Shown piece by piece: positions 45,499 to 54,289 of a DNA stretch of 64,000 bases. The notes under the pieces were generated by a model. The model was not told the DNA's origin. It worked only from the letters and a program-made list of their open reading frames with translations, and made no database searches. The stretch's first letter is position 1, and the number at the start of each line of letters is the position of its first letter. Position numbers and translations under genes: made by a program. This DNA is from CAVQMB01 sp963713445 (GTDB lineage Bacteria; Pseudomonadota; Gammaproteobacteria; Competibacterales; Competibacteraceae): NCBI GenBank assembly GCA_963713445.1, contig CAVQMB010000029.1:47545-111544 (forward strand), given 5' to 3'.

Positions 45499-45762
45499 TT
45501 GCCGCGTTCCCCAACACTTTCCCGCGGGCCGAGCCGGCCGGGATTGTTCTACGGCCAGCTAGCCTTCACCCTGCTGCTCGAGGAGTTGCTGGTCCTGCCC
45601 ATTGCCATCCCCGGTCTCGCGCTGGGGCTGGCACTGATTATCACCTATGGCGGCTGGCATGCGTTCCGCATAAGTTGGTTGTTTATCCTTACCGGCTATG
45701 TGCTGTATACCTTGCCGTTCATGATTCGGGCGGTGTCGGCGGTGCTGGAGTCGATCGGCCCT
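45499..45762 (+). pseudogene. Second ABC permease, truncated at both ends
   Basis: Only the central part of a permease remains: LLLEELLVLPIAIPGLALGLALII and LFILTGYVLYTLPFMIRAVSAVLESIG. The first membrane span and the whole EAA loop and C terminus are absent. After IGP near 45762 the frame continues to 46005 through unrelated sequence that is antisense to the DUF481-like fragment. A deletion endpoint near 45763 is inferred. Confidence 0.75.
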
Positions 45763-45765
45763 GTG

Positions 45766-46053
45766 CGACGCAGTCACCCGGTTGTGCCAGCGACCCCGGG
45801 CGTATTTCAGTTTGAGCTTGCCGTTGACGCTACTGCTGATGCTGGCGCCGGTTGTGTGCACGCCGCCCACGCTGACCGAGCCCTTGGTGATGCCCTCGGG
45901 TGCTGGCTTCGGCAGGCTGAAGGCCGACGGTTCAGTGTCGATGACGAAGGGTGGATAGGGTGGGTCGGCCAGGGCAGCGGAATTGCAAAGCCAGGGCCAG
46001 CCTGACAGTACCGCGACCCAGCGCCCGTGCCAGGTCAAACGGCTGTGTGGCAT
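45766..46053 (-). pseudogene. N-terminal fragment of a DUF481 (YdiY-like) outer membrane protein
   Basis: The ATG at 46053 lies 4 nt after the opgH stop, so this was a third opg-operon gene. It has a signal peptide (VAVLSGWPWLCNSAALA) and then GVHTTGASISSSVNGKLKLKYARGRW, which resembles the start of the DUF481 beta barrel (T-G-N-T-pattern, NGKLKLKYERG). Homology ends near 45766; the frame then runs on antisense to the permease fragment to 45559. The barrel is therefore incomplete. Confidence 0.55.
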
Positions 46054-46057
46054 GGCC

Positions 46058-48203
46058 TCAGACGTCGGTATTACGTGACGCACAGATCGCAAGGGTCAGC
46101 GCTTCGGTGCGCACACCCCACGGCGTGCCAGGCATGGCCAACCAGGCCTGTCGGTGCAACCAGGCGAGCGCGTTGCGGCTGTCGGCGAGCAGGCTGCGTT
46201 CGTCACGGGTGAGTGCCTGCGGTCCCTGCTGCAGACAGCGTTCACGCAGTTCGCCGATACGCGTGGCCCGCGGGCCCCGCTCGATGCGCGCCAGCTGGCG
46301 CGCGAGGGCGTTGCGGCACGGATGTAGTACCGTCATTTCAAAGTCGCCCAGCCCAATCTGGGACGGTTCAAGCAAGGCGGGTTGGTGGAGCCCGGCCAGC
46401 AGCGGGTCGCCCCGCAACTCCTGGGGAATAACCCACAGCCCGGCGCGGCGCAGGCGGTCGCCGAGGCTGAAACGTGACAGCACCACTGACGTCGGTGCGG
46501 CCAGCAGTAGCGGTATCACCACTGGCAGTGACCAGTAGAAGAACATCGGCTTGAGGGAATAGCCGAAGGCGGCCCAGGCCAGAGCCAGCAGCGTGGCCGG
46601 GAGATGTTTTAGCAGCGTCGGGCCCCAGGCGAGTTCCTCGCTACGGTTCTGGCCTGCCCAGTGGACCTGGATGGCGAACAATGCCCCCCCGACGTAGCGG
46701 CTGTGCGCGAGCATGCGCACCGGCGCCAGCAGTGCCGACGCCACCGTTTCCAGCACCACGCCGCCGAGCACCCGCACAAAACCGCCGTAACCGCGGCAGC
46801 AAGCTGACCGCATACCGGCGTCGATCAGTGCCAACAGTTTGGGCAGGAGCAGTATCACCGCGGTGCTGAACGCCAGGATGATGGCCCAGTCCGGGTGCCA
46901 TTGCGGCCACACCGGAAACAAGCTGTGGTTACTGGGGAAATAGTTGATCGGCCATAGCGTGAAGCGGGCAACCTCGACCGTGCTCAGTGCCAGGAAGGCG
47001 AGCCACAATGGTGAGGCGGCATAGGACAGAATGCCGTTGAGAAAGGCCAGCCGGTGTGCCAGGTGCAGCCCACGGCCGCCGAACAGCAGGCGCAGATGCT
47101 GCAGATTCCCCTTGGCCCAGCGGCGGTCGCGTGCTAGTTCGTCGTCCAGCGACGGTGGGGACTCCTCGTAGCTGCCGGTCAGGCCCGGTTCCAGCCAGAC
47201 CTCATAACCGGCCCGTGTCATATAGGCCGCTTCGACGAAGTCGTGGCTCATCACCGGGCCGCTGAACAAGCCCAGGCCGCGCATCGCCCGCAGACCGCAG
47301 TGGCGCATGAAAGGCTCGGTACGGATGATCGCGTTGTGACCCCAATAGGCTGCCTCACCGAGTTGCAGAGCCGCTAGCCCGGCAGTGAATATGGGACCGT
47401 AGAGATGGTTGGAGAACTGCTGCAGGCGGGCGAACGGCGAGCGCGCGTTGATCAGTGTGGGGGCGGTTTGCAGGATGCCGCAGCGCGGGCTCGCACTCCA
47501 TCAGCCGAACCATGCCAATCAGCGTCTCGCCACTCATGAGGCTGTCGGCATCGAGCACCACAAAGTAGCGGAACCGGCGTCCCCAGCGGCGCAGGAAATC
47601 GCCGACATTGCCGGTCTTGGTCTTGAGGTTGACGCGTCGGCGACGGTAATGAATGCGCCCATGTGCATCCAGCTCGCGGCAAAGCTGTTGCCAGCTTGCC
47701 TGTTCGGCCAGCCAGCATTCGGGGTCCTGGCTGTCGGAGAGGATGAAGAACTGGAAGTGTTCCAGTTGTCCGGTCTGCACCAGTGAGTGATAGGTTGCCC
47801 CCAGCCCGCGCAGGGCACGTTCCACGTTCTCATGGTAGATCGGCATGACCACGGCGGTTGGGGCTAGCCGGGTGCGCGCCAGCCGGTGACGGTGGCGCTG
47901 CAGCAGTGAGCGCGGGTCACCACCCAGCGCGCGCACGGCGAAGCCACTGATCGCCATCCACATCCCAGCCGAGATCCAGCCGAACAGCACCGCATAGATA
48001 CCGAGCAGTGACAGTTCCAGCAAGCCATTGCCGTGGTACGGCAGAATGGAAAGCATCGTCCAGGCGCCGACCAGTGTTTGTGTCAGCACCACGCCAATGA
48101 AAAGCGTACGACGCCACCAGGCGGACAGTTGCCAGGGAACCGGCGATGCCCCGGGTTCGAACCTGGGCGCCGTAACCATGGGTTGCTGCATCGGCTCAGC
48201 CAT
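46058..48203 (-). pseudogene. opgH: Glucan glucosyltransferase OpgH with one frameshift
   Basis: The N-terminal part (48203 to about 47490) has the membrane spans and glycosyltransferase core: AVVMPIYHENVERALRG, FFILSDSQDPE, FVVLDADSLMSG. The frame then shifts near 47486 (LMECEPAL, then GILQTAPT in the next frame) and continues to 46058 with GHNAIIRTEPFMRHCGLRA, SHDFVEAA, DRRWAKGNLQHL and the C-terminal membrane cluster. OpgH polymerises the beta-glucan backbone of periplasmic glucans. One indel breaks an otherwise complete gene of about 714 codons. Confidence 0.85.
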
Positions 48204-48441
48204 AACGCATACTCCCGCGCCGGATCGCTGGCGCGGTACCGGCCGGTGCCGGCGCTATGTGCTCGCTGAGTGACGCTAAGGCAGGACCCAGCACTGTTTC
48301 AGTTGCATCCGGGACATGCGTATCAGCGACCGCCTGCATGAGCAGTGCGAGCACTTCGTTGACGTCGCCATCCCGGGCCGCAGCCAGCTCCGCATAGGCG
48401 AGCGTCCGCAAGGCAATGTGGGTGAGTTCGCTGCGTTTCAT
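48196..48441 (-). CDS. Small unknown protein between opgG and opgH
   Basis: An 81-aa ORF, MKRSELTHIALRTLAYAELAA..., with a GAGG ribosome-binding site 7 nt upstream. Its stop overlaps the opgH start by 8 nt, and it follows opgG by 44 nt. The first 60 residues are predicted helical by eye (heptad-like Leu/Ala), the end is Pro/Ala-rich. I know no domain in it. Position and coupling suggest a role with OpgH. Confidence 0.6.
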   Translation of the reverse strand: MKRSELTHIALRTLAYAELAAARDGDVNEVLALLMQAVADTHVPDATETVLGPALASLSEHIAPAPAGTAPAIRRGSMRYG

Positions 48442-48485
48442 TTCGAACCTCTACGCTATCCGGTGACAGTGGGTCGTAGTCCGGC

Positions 48486-50027
48486 TCAGTCCCCGCCGCC
48501 GACGGTGTTTTTGGACGGCAGGCCGTAACTCCAGGTTTCACTCAGGGTGTCCGATCCCTTTTTGAGGAAGGCGCGCAGATTCAAAGAGTTGCCAGGCTTT
48601 GGCTGGGCCAGTATTGATAGCCGCCACTGTTTGAGCGCCGGTACATATGCGACAAAGTGTTCCAGTACTTTGGTTCCCCCCTGACCGGTAACGACGCCGT
48701 CGACTTGTGCCTTGGGCGAAAGCTTGGCTAACACCCCCCCGTCAAAGTCGACGATGAAGCGATATGCGCCCTTGACGTGACCGCCCCCGATGACGTCACC
48801 GCGTCCCACAAATGTCTGGGTCACATGGGCCATGGGGTCGTCGGGAATGTTGGCGTCGCCGAGTGTGAGCGTGTAGGCAAAATTCAATCGTTGATGGGCG
48901 TTGATGGGTGCCACAGGCGTCCAGAAAGCGGCAATGTTGTCGTTGGTCTCGTTGTCGGTTGGAATCTCGACCAGGACGACACGGCCTTTGCCCCAGTTGT
49001 CGGCTGGTTTCACCCAGGCACTGGGGCGGCTCTCGTAGTGAGCATTGGCATCCTGGTAATCCCGAAAGCGGGTCTCGCGCTGCAGCAGGCCGAAGCCACG
49101 CACGTTATCGCTGGTGAAGTAGTCGAGCTTCAGTGCCCGCGGGTTTATCAAAGGGTGCCATAGCCACTCCCCAGTGGCGTCGTGGATCAGCAGGCCGCCG
49201 GAATCATTCACCTGAGGACGCCATTCGCCGGCGGGCCGCCCGGTGTTCGAACCGTAATAGAACATGCTGGTCAAGGGCGCCACGCCCAATTGCTTGATAG
49301 TGTCGCGCGGAAACAGTACGGCCTTGACCTGCAACCTCGTCGGATTCCCGGGGGACACCACGAACCGATACGCTCCCGTAAGACTCGTGCCGTCGAGCAG
49401 TGCGTAGAACGTCATCGACGTGGCCTGGAGGCTGGGGCGTACCAACCAATATTCGGTGAAGTTCGGGAATTGTTCGCCAGAGGGCAGGCCAGTGTCGATC
49501 GCGATGCCGCGGGCGGATAAACCGAAGGTGTTGTCGCGGCCAACGCCGCGGAAATAGTTTGCGCCGGCAAACACCAGAAACTGATTGGCCACGCCCGATC
49601 CGTGCAGTGGATAGGTCAGTTTGAAGCCTGCGTAACCCAGGTCTCCGGGTATCTGCTGGGCAAATTTCTGGTTGGGGAAACTGAAAAAATCCTTGTTGTA
49701 TGCCAGCGGTTTTATGCTTTGACCGTCGACGATGTTGATCTTTACTGCATGCTTGTAGAACAGCCCGGGTGATACGAGCATGACTTGAAAGTGGGAGTCG
49801 CTGGTACGCCATAGTGCATCATCCGGCTTGAAGCGCATCTGCTGGTAGGTCGAATAATCCAGATCCTGCAGGAATTTGGGTATGGGTTTGGGGGCTTTAT
49901 ACGACTGAGCGGCTAGCGTCTTGGCCTTGGCGATAATTTGCGCGAAGCCGAGATCGGCTGCCGCTACGGGTGCAGTAGCCATTAGGGCCAGCACGAACAC
50001 CAAGCGCTTTGCCGATGCCGCGACCAT
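48486..50027 (-). CDS. opgG: Glucan biosynthesis protein G
   Basis: About 513 aa. A periplasmic protein needed for osmoregulated glucan synthesis, probably adding beta-1,6 branches. It has a signal peptide (LVFVLALMATAPVAAA), and FGLSARGIAIDTGLPSGEQFPNF, LGVAPLTSMF, NGEWLWHPL-type (GEWLWHPLINP), GFGLLQRE and LVEIPTDNETNDNI, all strongly conserved with E. coli MdoG. Start ATG 50027 is used; a GTG 45 nt upstream is possible. Intact although opgH is frameshifted. Confidence 0.92.
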   Translation of the reverse strand: MVAASAKRLVFVLALMATAPVAAADLGFAQIIAKAKTLAAQSYKAPKPIPKFLQDLDYSTYQQMRFKPDDALWRTSDSHFQVMLVSPGLFYKHAVKINIVDGQSIKPLAYNKDFFSFPNQKFAQQIPGDLGYAGFKLTYPLHGSGVANQFLVFAGANYFRGVGRDNTFGLSARGIAIDTGLPSGEQFPNFTEYWLVRPSLQATSMTFYALLDGTSLTGAYRFVVSPGNPTRLQVKAVLFPRDTIKQLGVAPLTSMFYYGSNTGRPAGEWRPQVNDSGGLLIHDATGEWLWHPLINPRALKLDYFTSDNVRGFGLLQRETRFRDYQDANAHYESRPSAWVKPADNWGKGRVVLVEIPTDNETNDNIAAFWTPVAPINAHQRLNFAYTLTLGDANIPDDPMAHVTQTFVGRGDVIGGGHVKGAYRFIVDFDGGVLAKLSPKAQVDGVVTGQGGTKVLEHFVAYVPALKQWRLSILAQPKPGNSLNLRAFLKKGSDTLSETWSYGLPSKNTVGGGD

Positions 50028-50764
50028 AAACACGCGTGTTGCAGGAAACGATGTTTGGTACACCGAAACCACCTTTATTGCTATGGGTGATGGAGTCTAA
50101 CCGACCGGTCTCGAAGGACTTATCGCCGGTGGGCGCCGTTGGGCATGGCCCTCAGGGCATTGCGTAGTGCGCAGCTGCGGCCACACCCGTAAGAACTGTT
50201 CGCCTGCAGCCGCGCTAGCGCGGCTGACGACAGGCATACAAGTGCGGGCCCGTTTTCACGCTGATGGATGCGCACTGTCCGGCAAGAGTACGTAAAGCGC
50301 ATCGGCCAGCACTGATAGTCGCCGTCTGTGTGGCTGACGCGTCAACGCATCTAATGAGCGGGATAGACCACGAAGTGCGTGTTGTTGAGAAGCCAATAGA
50401 CTGGGTCGCACGCTTAACATCCTCGATTCCCCTTCAATTGCTGGACCGTTTCGGGTTGCCGGAAGCGTAAGCGTGCCGAAGTATAACACGCAAAAGTTGA
50501 CAGAAATGGCGACTATATTTATATATGTTTATGAATTTTAAATAATTATTTATTTAGACGCGTTTGCCATTCTAGCATTATGGAATAATAATGTTCTTGA
50601 ATCTCAGCTTTTTCGCCTTCACCAGCCGCCAACCTAGTAGCAGCCATGTGCTGCGACCCCTGTAATTACTGGGACTAACATCTGATCACGGCTTGCGCTA
50701 GATTGGTTGGCTTGCCGCGATGCTGCAGTCGGGTCACACGCCATAAGCTATCGTCAGCATTAGC
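50028..50764. other. Gene-free region upstream of opgG
   Basis: About 740 nt without a credible gene. It contains a palindromic hairpin (CAGCCGCGCTAGCGCGGCTG near 50208), an AT-rich block at 50500-50575 and a plus-strand promoter-like sequence at 50497-50525. The opgG promoter must also lie here. Confidence 0.55.
50497..50525 (+). promoter_or_regulatory. Orphan sigma70-like promoter
   Basis: A consensus TTGACA (50497-50502) is followed after exactly 17 nt by TATATA (50520-50525). It points into 240 nt with no plus-strand gene and toward the 3' end of the iclR-type gene. It could drive a small or antisense RNA, but an AT-rich block can mimic a promoter. Confidence 0.4.
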
Positions 50765-51559
50765 TCAATGCAACAGCGCAGATAATGCCGCGGCAGCATT
50801 GCGCAGAATCGTGACATGCCGTAGCGCCGCCTGCAACGGCAACCGTACCTTGGGCGCATGGACCGCCAGCGCCGCGCAGGCCTGCCCCTGCTGGTCGTTC
50901 ACCGGTACGGCAACCGCGACCATACCAGCCGCAAACTCCTCATCATCCACGCCGATGGCATCAGCCCGGATCCGCGCCAGTACCGCAATGAGTTGATCAG
51001 GATCGGTGATCGTGTGCTCGGTGTGGTGCCGCAGGGGCGCTGCCCGGACCAGCTCGTTTCTGCGGTGCTCCGGTAGCAGGCTTAGCAGCAGCTTACCGGT
51101 GGCCGTGCAATGTATCGGAACGCGTGAGCCCGGGCTGAGATGCATCCGCAGCGGCCAGTCCGTCTCGACCCGGTCTATGTAGACCACTTCGCTGCCGCAA
51201 AGGGTTGTCAGGTTGCAGGTTTCACCGATCTCGTCGACAACGCTCTTCAGCACCCGGTGGCGTGCACCATGGCGTGTGGAATTCGCCAGCACGGCGACCG
51301 CCAGATCCGACAGGCGCTTGCCTTCGGAATAGCCTCGTCCGTCAAGCTCGGGCACCAACACACGTTCCTGTTCAAGGCGCGCGAAGAGTCGATAAGCCGT
51401 GGCGCGTGGAATGCCGAGATTAGCCGAGAGATCGGCTGCGGTAACCGCTTGCGAGGCCTGCGCGATGTACTCCAGTACCGCTAGGACTCGCGATACGGTA
51501 TCGTGCTTTTCCTGCGGTCGCGGGGTCATGCGTCGGGTGCGTTCAGGCTCGGTTGTCAT
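50765..51559 (-). CDS. IclR family transcriptional regulator
   Basis: About 264 aa: N-terminal winged helix (SRVLAVLEYIAQASQAVTAADLSANLGIPRATAYRLFARL) and a C-terminal IclR effector domain with SPGSRVPIHCTATGKLLLS and a DDEEFAAGMVAVAVPV segment. MTTEPERTRR at 51559 is the preferred start. It lies downstream of the GMC oxidoreductase and opposite the TRAP operon; control of both from the 53.3 kb region is plausible. Confidence 0.9.
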   Translation of the reverse strand: MTTEPERTRRMTPRPQEKHDTVSRVLAVLEYIAQASQAVTAADLSANLGIPRATAYRLFARLEQERVLVPELDGRGYSEGKRLSDLAVAVLANSTRHGARHRVLKSVVDEIGETCNLTTLCGSEVVYIDRVETDWPLRMHLSPGSRVPIHCTATGKLLLSLLPEHRRNELVRAAPLRHHTEHTITDPDQLIAVLARIRADAIGVDDEEFAAGMVAVAVPVNDQQGQACAALAVHAPKVRLPLQAALRHVTILRNAAAALSALLH

Positions 51560-51646
51560 GACATAGCAACGTCCGGCGCTACGGCACCGGGCCTTGGAGC
51601 CGTTCACACCGCATCCGGAAGGCTGTTCCCGGCGGCTGTTGGCTAG

Positions 51647-53245
51647 TCATCGAAGGTCTTCGAGGATCATGTCGGAGGCTTTCTCTGCGATCATGATCAC
51701 AGGCCCATTCGTGTTGCCCGAAACGACACTGGGCATGACCGAGGCATCAACCACACGCAGGCCACTCACATTGCGCACGCGCAATCTCTCATCCACCACA
51801 GCTAACCGGTCCACGCCCATCTTGCAGGTGCCGGCCGGGTGAAAAATCGTGGTGGCGTGTTCCTTGATGAACCCTAACAGCTCGTCGTCAGTCTCGGCAA
51901 CGGAGCCGGGTGCAATCTCAGTCTCGATGAGACTTGCCAATGCCGGTGCGGCGGCGATTTTCCGCGCGAGTTGGACCCCTTCGAGCATGACCCGGCGATC
52001 AGCTTCGGTAGCGAGATAATTGGGATCGATCTTCGGTGGCGTCGTCGGATCGGTAGAGGCGATGGTAATGGAGCCACGGCTGGTCGGACGCAACTGGCAT
52101 ACCGACGAGGTGAAACCCGAGAACGGATGCACCGCCCCACCCGGTACCTCCGAACTGATGGTGCCGAAGTGGAACTGAATATCCGGGCGTGTGGTACCGG
52201 GATCGGCCCGCGCGAAGATGTAGGCGTGATTTATTCCCACAGCGATCGGACCGGCGCGTCGAAGCAGGAAGTCCAGTCCCATCCGCATCATTCCCCAGGG
52301 GCTGCGCAGACGGTCATTGGTGGTCAATGGCTGATTCGCCCTGTAGGTCAACCTGATCTGCAGGTGATCCTGCAGATTGGCCCCGACGCCCGGGAGATCC
52401 TCGACCATTGCGATATCGTGCTGGTGCAGCAGTGTGGCCGGTCCGATGCCGGACAACTGCAATAGCTGGGGCGAGTTGATGGCGCCAGCAGCCAGGATCA
52501 CGCCATGTCGTGCCGCTACCTGCGTCTGCTGGCCATGCTGTTGATAGACAACACCCGTGGCACGACGTCCGGAGAATGCGATGCGCGCGGCTTGCGCATT
52601 GGTGCGCACCGCCAGGTTGGACCGGCCTTTGGCCGGTTTCAGATATGCAGTCGCTGCGCTGCAGCGCAGGCCACGGTGAGCCGTGATCTGGAAATAGCCC
52701 GCACCCTCCTGGTCCTGTGCGTTGTAGTCGGGGTTGGCGGGAATTCCGGTCTGCACCGCGGCATTGATGAAAGCATCACACAGCGCGGTCGGCTCGATCG
52801 GGTGAATATGCAGTGGCCCTGCTGTGCCCCGCGTCGGGTTGGGCGCGCCGTGGTAATTCTCGAGCTTGGTAAAATAGGGTTCTAGCTCGCGCCAGGACCA
52901 GCCCTCGTTACCCTGATGTGCCCAGTCGTCGTAGTCCTGTGGTTGGCCGCGCACGTAGATCAGACCGTTGATCGAACTCGACCCCCCCACCACCCGACCG
53001 CGAGGCCAGTAGATGCGGCGTCCCGCCAGGCCCGACACAGGTTCGGTGTGGTAGCCCCAGTTTAGCCGTTGGTGGAACATGGTCTTGGCATAGCCGATTG
53101 GCACATGGATCCATGGATTGCGGTCCCATGGCCCCGCTTCCAGCAGTAGTACGCGGTAATCACCGCTTGCGGTGAGGCGGTTTGCCAGCACACAGCCGGC
53201 GGATCCGGCACCAACAATTACGAAGTCAAAGGTTTCCGTTGCCAC
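51647..53245 (-). CDS. GMC family oxidoreductase (choline dehydrogenase-like)
   Basis: A 532-aa FAD alcohol oxidoreductase: VIVGAGSAGCVLANRL, the GMC signature GRVVGGSSSINGLIYVRG, GAINSPQLLQLSGIG, and the C-terminal active-site His in IFHPAGTCKMG. BetA-like, but substrates of this branch range from choline to aromatic and polyethylene alcohols. It is divergent from the TRAP importer and probably acts on the imported compound or a precursor (inference). Confidence 0.9.
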   Translation of the reverse strand: MATETFDFVIVGAGSAGCVLANRLTASGDYRVLLLEAGPWDRNPWIHVPIGYAKTMFHQRLNWGYHTEPVSGLAGRRIYWPRGRVVGGSSSINGLIYVRGQPQDYDDWAHQGNEGWSWRELEPYFTKLENYHGAPNPTRGTAGPLHIHPIEPTALCDAFINAAVQTGIPANPDYNAQDQEGAGYFQITAHRGLRCSAATAYLKPAKGRSNLAVRTNAQAARIAFSGRRATGVVYQQHGQQTQVAARHGVILAAGAINSPQLLQLSGIGPATLLHQHDIAMVEDLPGVGANLQDHLQIRLTYRANQPLTTNDRLRSPWGMMRMGLDFLLRRAGPIAVGINHAYIFARADPGTTRPDIQFHFGTISSEVPGGAVHPFSGFTSSVCQLRPTSRGSITIASTDPTTPPKIDPNYLATEADRRVMLEGVQLARKIAAAPALASLIETEIAPGSVAETDDELLGFIKEHATTIFHPAGTCKMGVDRLAVVDERLRVRNVSGLRVVDASVMPSVVSGNTNGPVIMIAEKASDMILEDLR

Positions 53246-53301
53246 TGGCTCGCTCGGTTGATGGTTGCATGATAGTTTGCGACTGACGCCTTTGGCGTCT
53301 C

Positions 53302-53330
53302 ATTTTTGATAATAGTTCAGTATCAAAAAT
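53302..53330. promoter_or_regulatory. Operator-like inverted repeat upstream of TRAP operon
   Basis: ATTTTTGATA-ATAGTTCAG-TATCAAAAAT is a perfect 10-bp inverted repeat with a 9-nt spacer, ending 3 nt before the -35 box of the TRAP promoter. Placement fits a dimeric regulator; the IclR protein encoded nearby is the obvious candidate, by position only. Confidence 0.6.
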
Positions 53331-53333
53331 AGC

Positions 53334-53363
53334 TTGACACTGTTTTTATGTCCAGCCTAGGAT
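53334..53363 (+). promoter_or_regulatory. Promoter of the TRAP operon
   Basis: TTGACA (53334-53339, 6/6) and TAGGAT (53358-53363, 4/6) with an 18-nt spacer. It is directly downstream of the inverted repeat, so that site could activate or block RNA polymerase. Confidence 0.55.
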
Positions 53364-53565
53364 CGAGCCGAAAGTAAAAATATTGACCGCTTCGCTGAGT
53401 TTACGCTGCGACGGTGACCGCGGAGCATGTAGAACAAACCGCTACCAACGACATCCAGCGGCCGTCGGATCGTCGCTCAGGTGATCGGTGTGGTAGTTGC
53501 CATCGGAGGAGGCGGCTGACGCTTATGGGTCAGGGTGAATCGGGGCAACACGTGGCCGTGGTGTC

Positions 53566-53605
53566 CGGCAGGCGTTGGGCGGATGTGCGTCCGCCATCCC
53601 TGCCG
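53566..53605 (+). promoter_or_regulatory. Structured element in the TRAP operon leader
   Basis: Two nested perfect stems: CGGCAGG/CCTGCCG (7 bp) enclosing GGCGGA/TCCGCC (6 bp, hexaloop TGTGCG), joined by a 5-nt and a 3-nt internal loop. It lies 130 nt before dctQ. No known riboswitch was recognised. Confidence 0.4.
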
Positions 53606-53735
53606 CCCCGCCGGCGTGTGGGCGCGTATTTGAGTCAGCGAAACCACATCGAAACAAATTGCCGACCAAATCGTTTTCCGATGGGTTTATCGCTTCAAGT
53701 GTCTGCTCGCCCGGCGCTTACAGGAGCGCACCATC

Positions 53736-54284
53736 ATGTATGACACACACATTCCCTCGCCCGGTTTGGTCAAGGCCATCACGGTGCTGGAATTTCCCAG
53801 CGTCCTGATTGCAAAGCTGGGCGCGTGGCTGATCCTGCCGATGACCGGTGCACTGGTCTACGAAGTGGTATCCCGTTACCTTTTCGACAGCCCGACGATC
53901 TGGGCTTATGACATCACTTATATGCTCTCGGGTACGCTGTTCATGCTTGGTGCGGCCTATGCGCTGCGCAATGGCAGCCATGTGCGCGCCGATTTCCTGC
54001 TGGGCATGCTGCGTCCGCGCTGGCAGGCGTTAATCGATGTGGGGCTGTACCTTATCGGGTATTTCCCGGCGATGATATTGTTCTTCTGGGCAAGTTCGAA
54101 CTTTGCGATACAGTCATGGCAGCAGGGTGAAACTTATCCGCAGAGTCCATGGATGCCCATCATCTACCCATTAAAGACCGTTATGCCAGTGGCACTGCTG
54201 CTGTTGCTCCTGCAAGGAATAGCCGAATTGTTGAAGGCGGTGTGGACCGTGCGCCACAACGTTAGGTTCGGACAGGGCGAATAG
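53736..54284 (+). CDS. TRAP transporter small permease (DctQ)
   Basis: A 182-aa membrane protein with four hydrophobic spans (about 24-44, 58-78, 95-120, 145-165) and the conserved VSRYLFDSPTIWAYDITYML segment of DctQ subunits. Together with the next gene it forms the ion-driven membrane part of a TRAP importer. Confidence 0.9.
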   Translation: MYDTHIPSPGLVKAITVLEFPSVLIAKLGAWLILPMTGALVYEVVSRYLFDSPTIWAYDITYMLSGTLFMLGAAYALRNGSHVRADFLLGMLRPRWQALIDVGLYLIGYFPAMILFFWASSNFAIQSWQQGETYPQSPWMPIIYPLKTVMPVALLLLLLQGIAELLKAVWTVRHNVRFGQGE

Positions 54285-54289
54285 CACAA

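Larger units (their letters stand above)
53246..53735. other. Regulatory/leader region, GMC oxidoreductase to TRAP operon
   Basis: No gene is seen. The region holds a hairpin GACGCC-TTT-GGCGTC (53284-53298), an inverted repeat at 53302-53330, a promoter at 53334-53363 and a two-tier hairpin at 53566-53605, leaving a transcribed leader of roughly 350-370 nt before dctQ. Confidence 0.6.

Noticed and set aside
48151..48175. GGTTCGAACC sequence resembling a tRNA T-arm.
   Set aside because: It lies inside the N-terminal codons of opgH and no acceptor stem or anticodon arm can be drawn around it.
50256..50489. 77-codon minus-strand ORF upstream of opgG.
   Set aside because: No ribosome-binding site, no known homologue and Arg/Ser/Leu-rich; it lies in the opgG upstream region.
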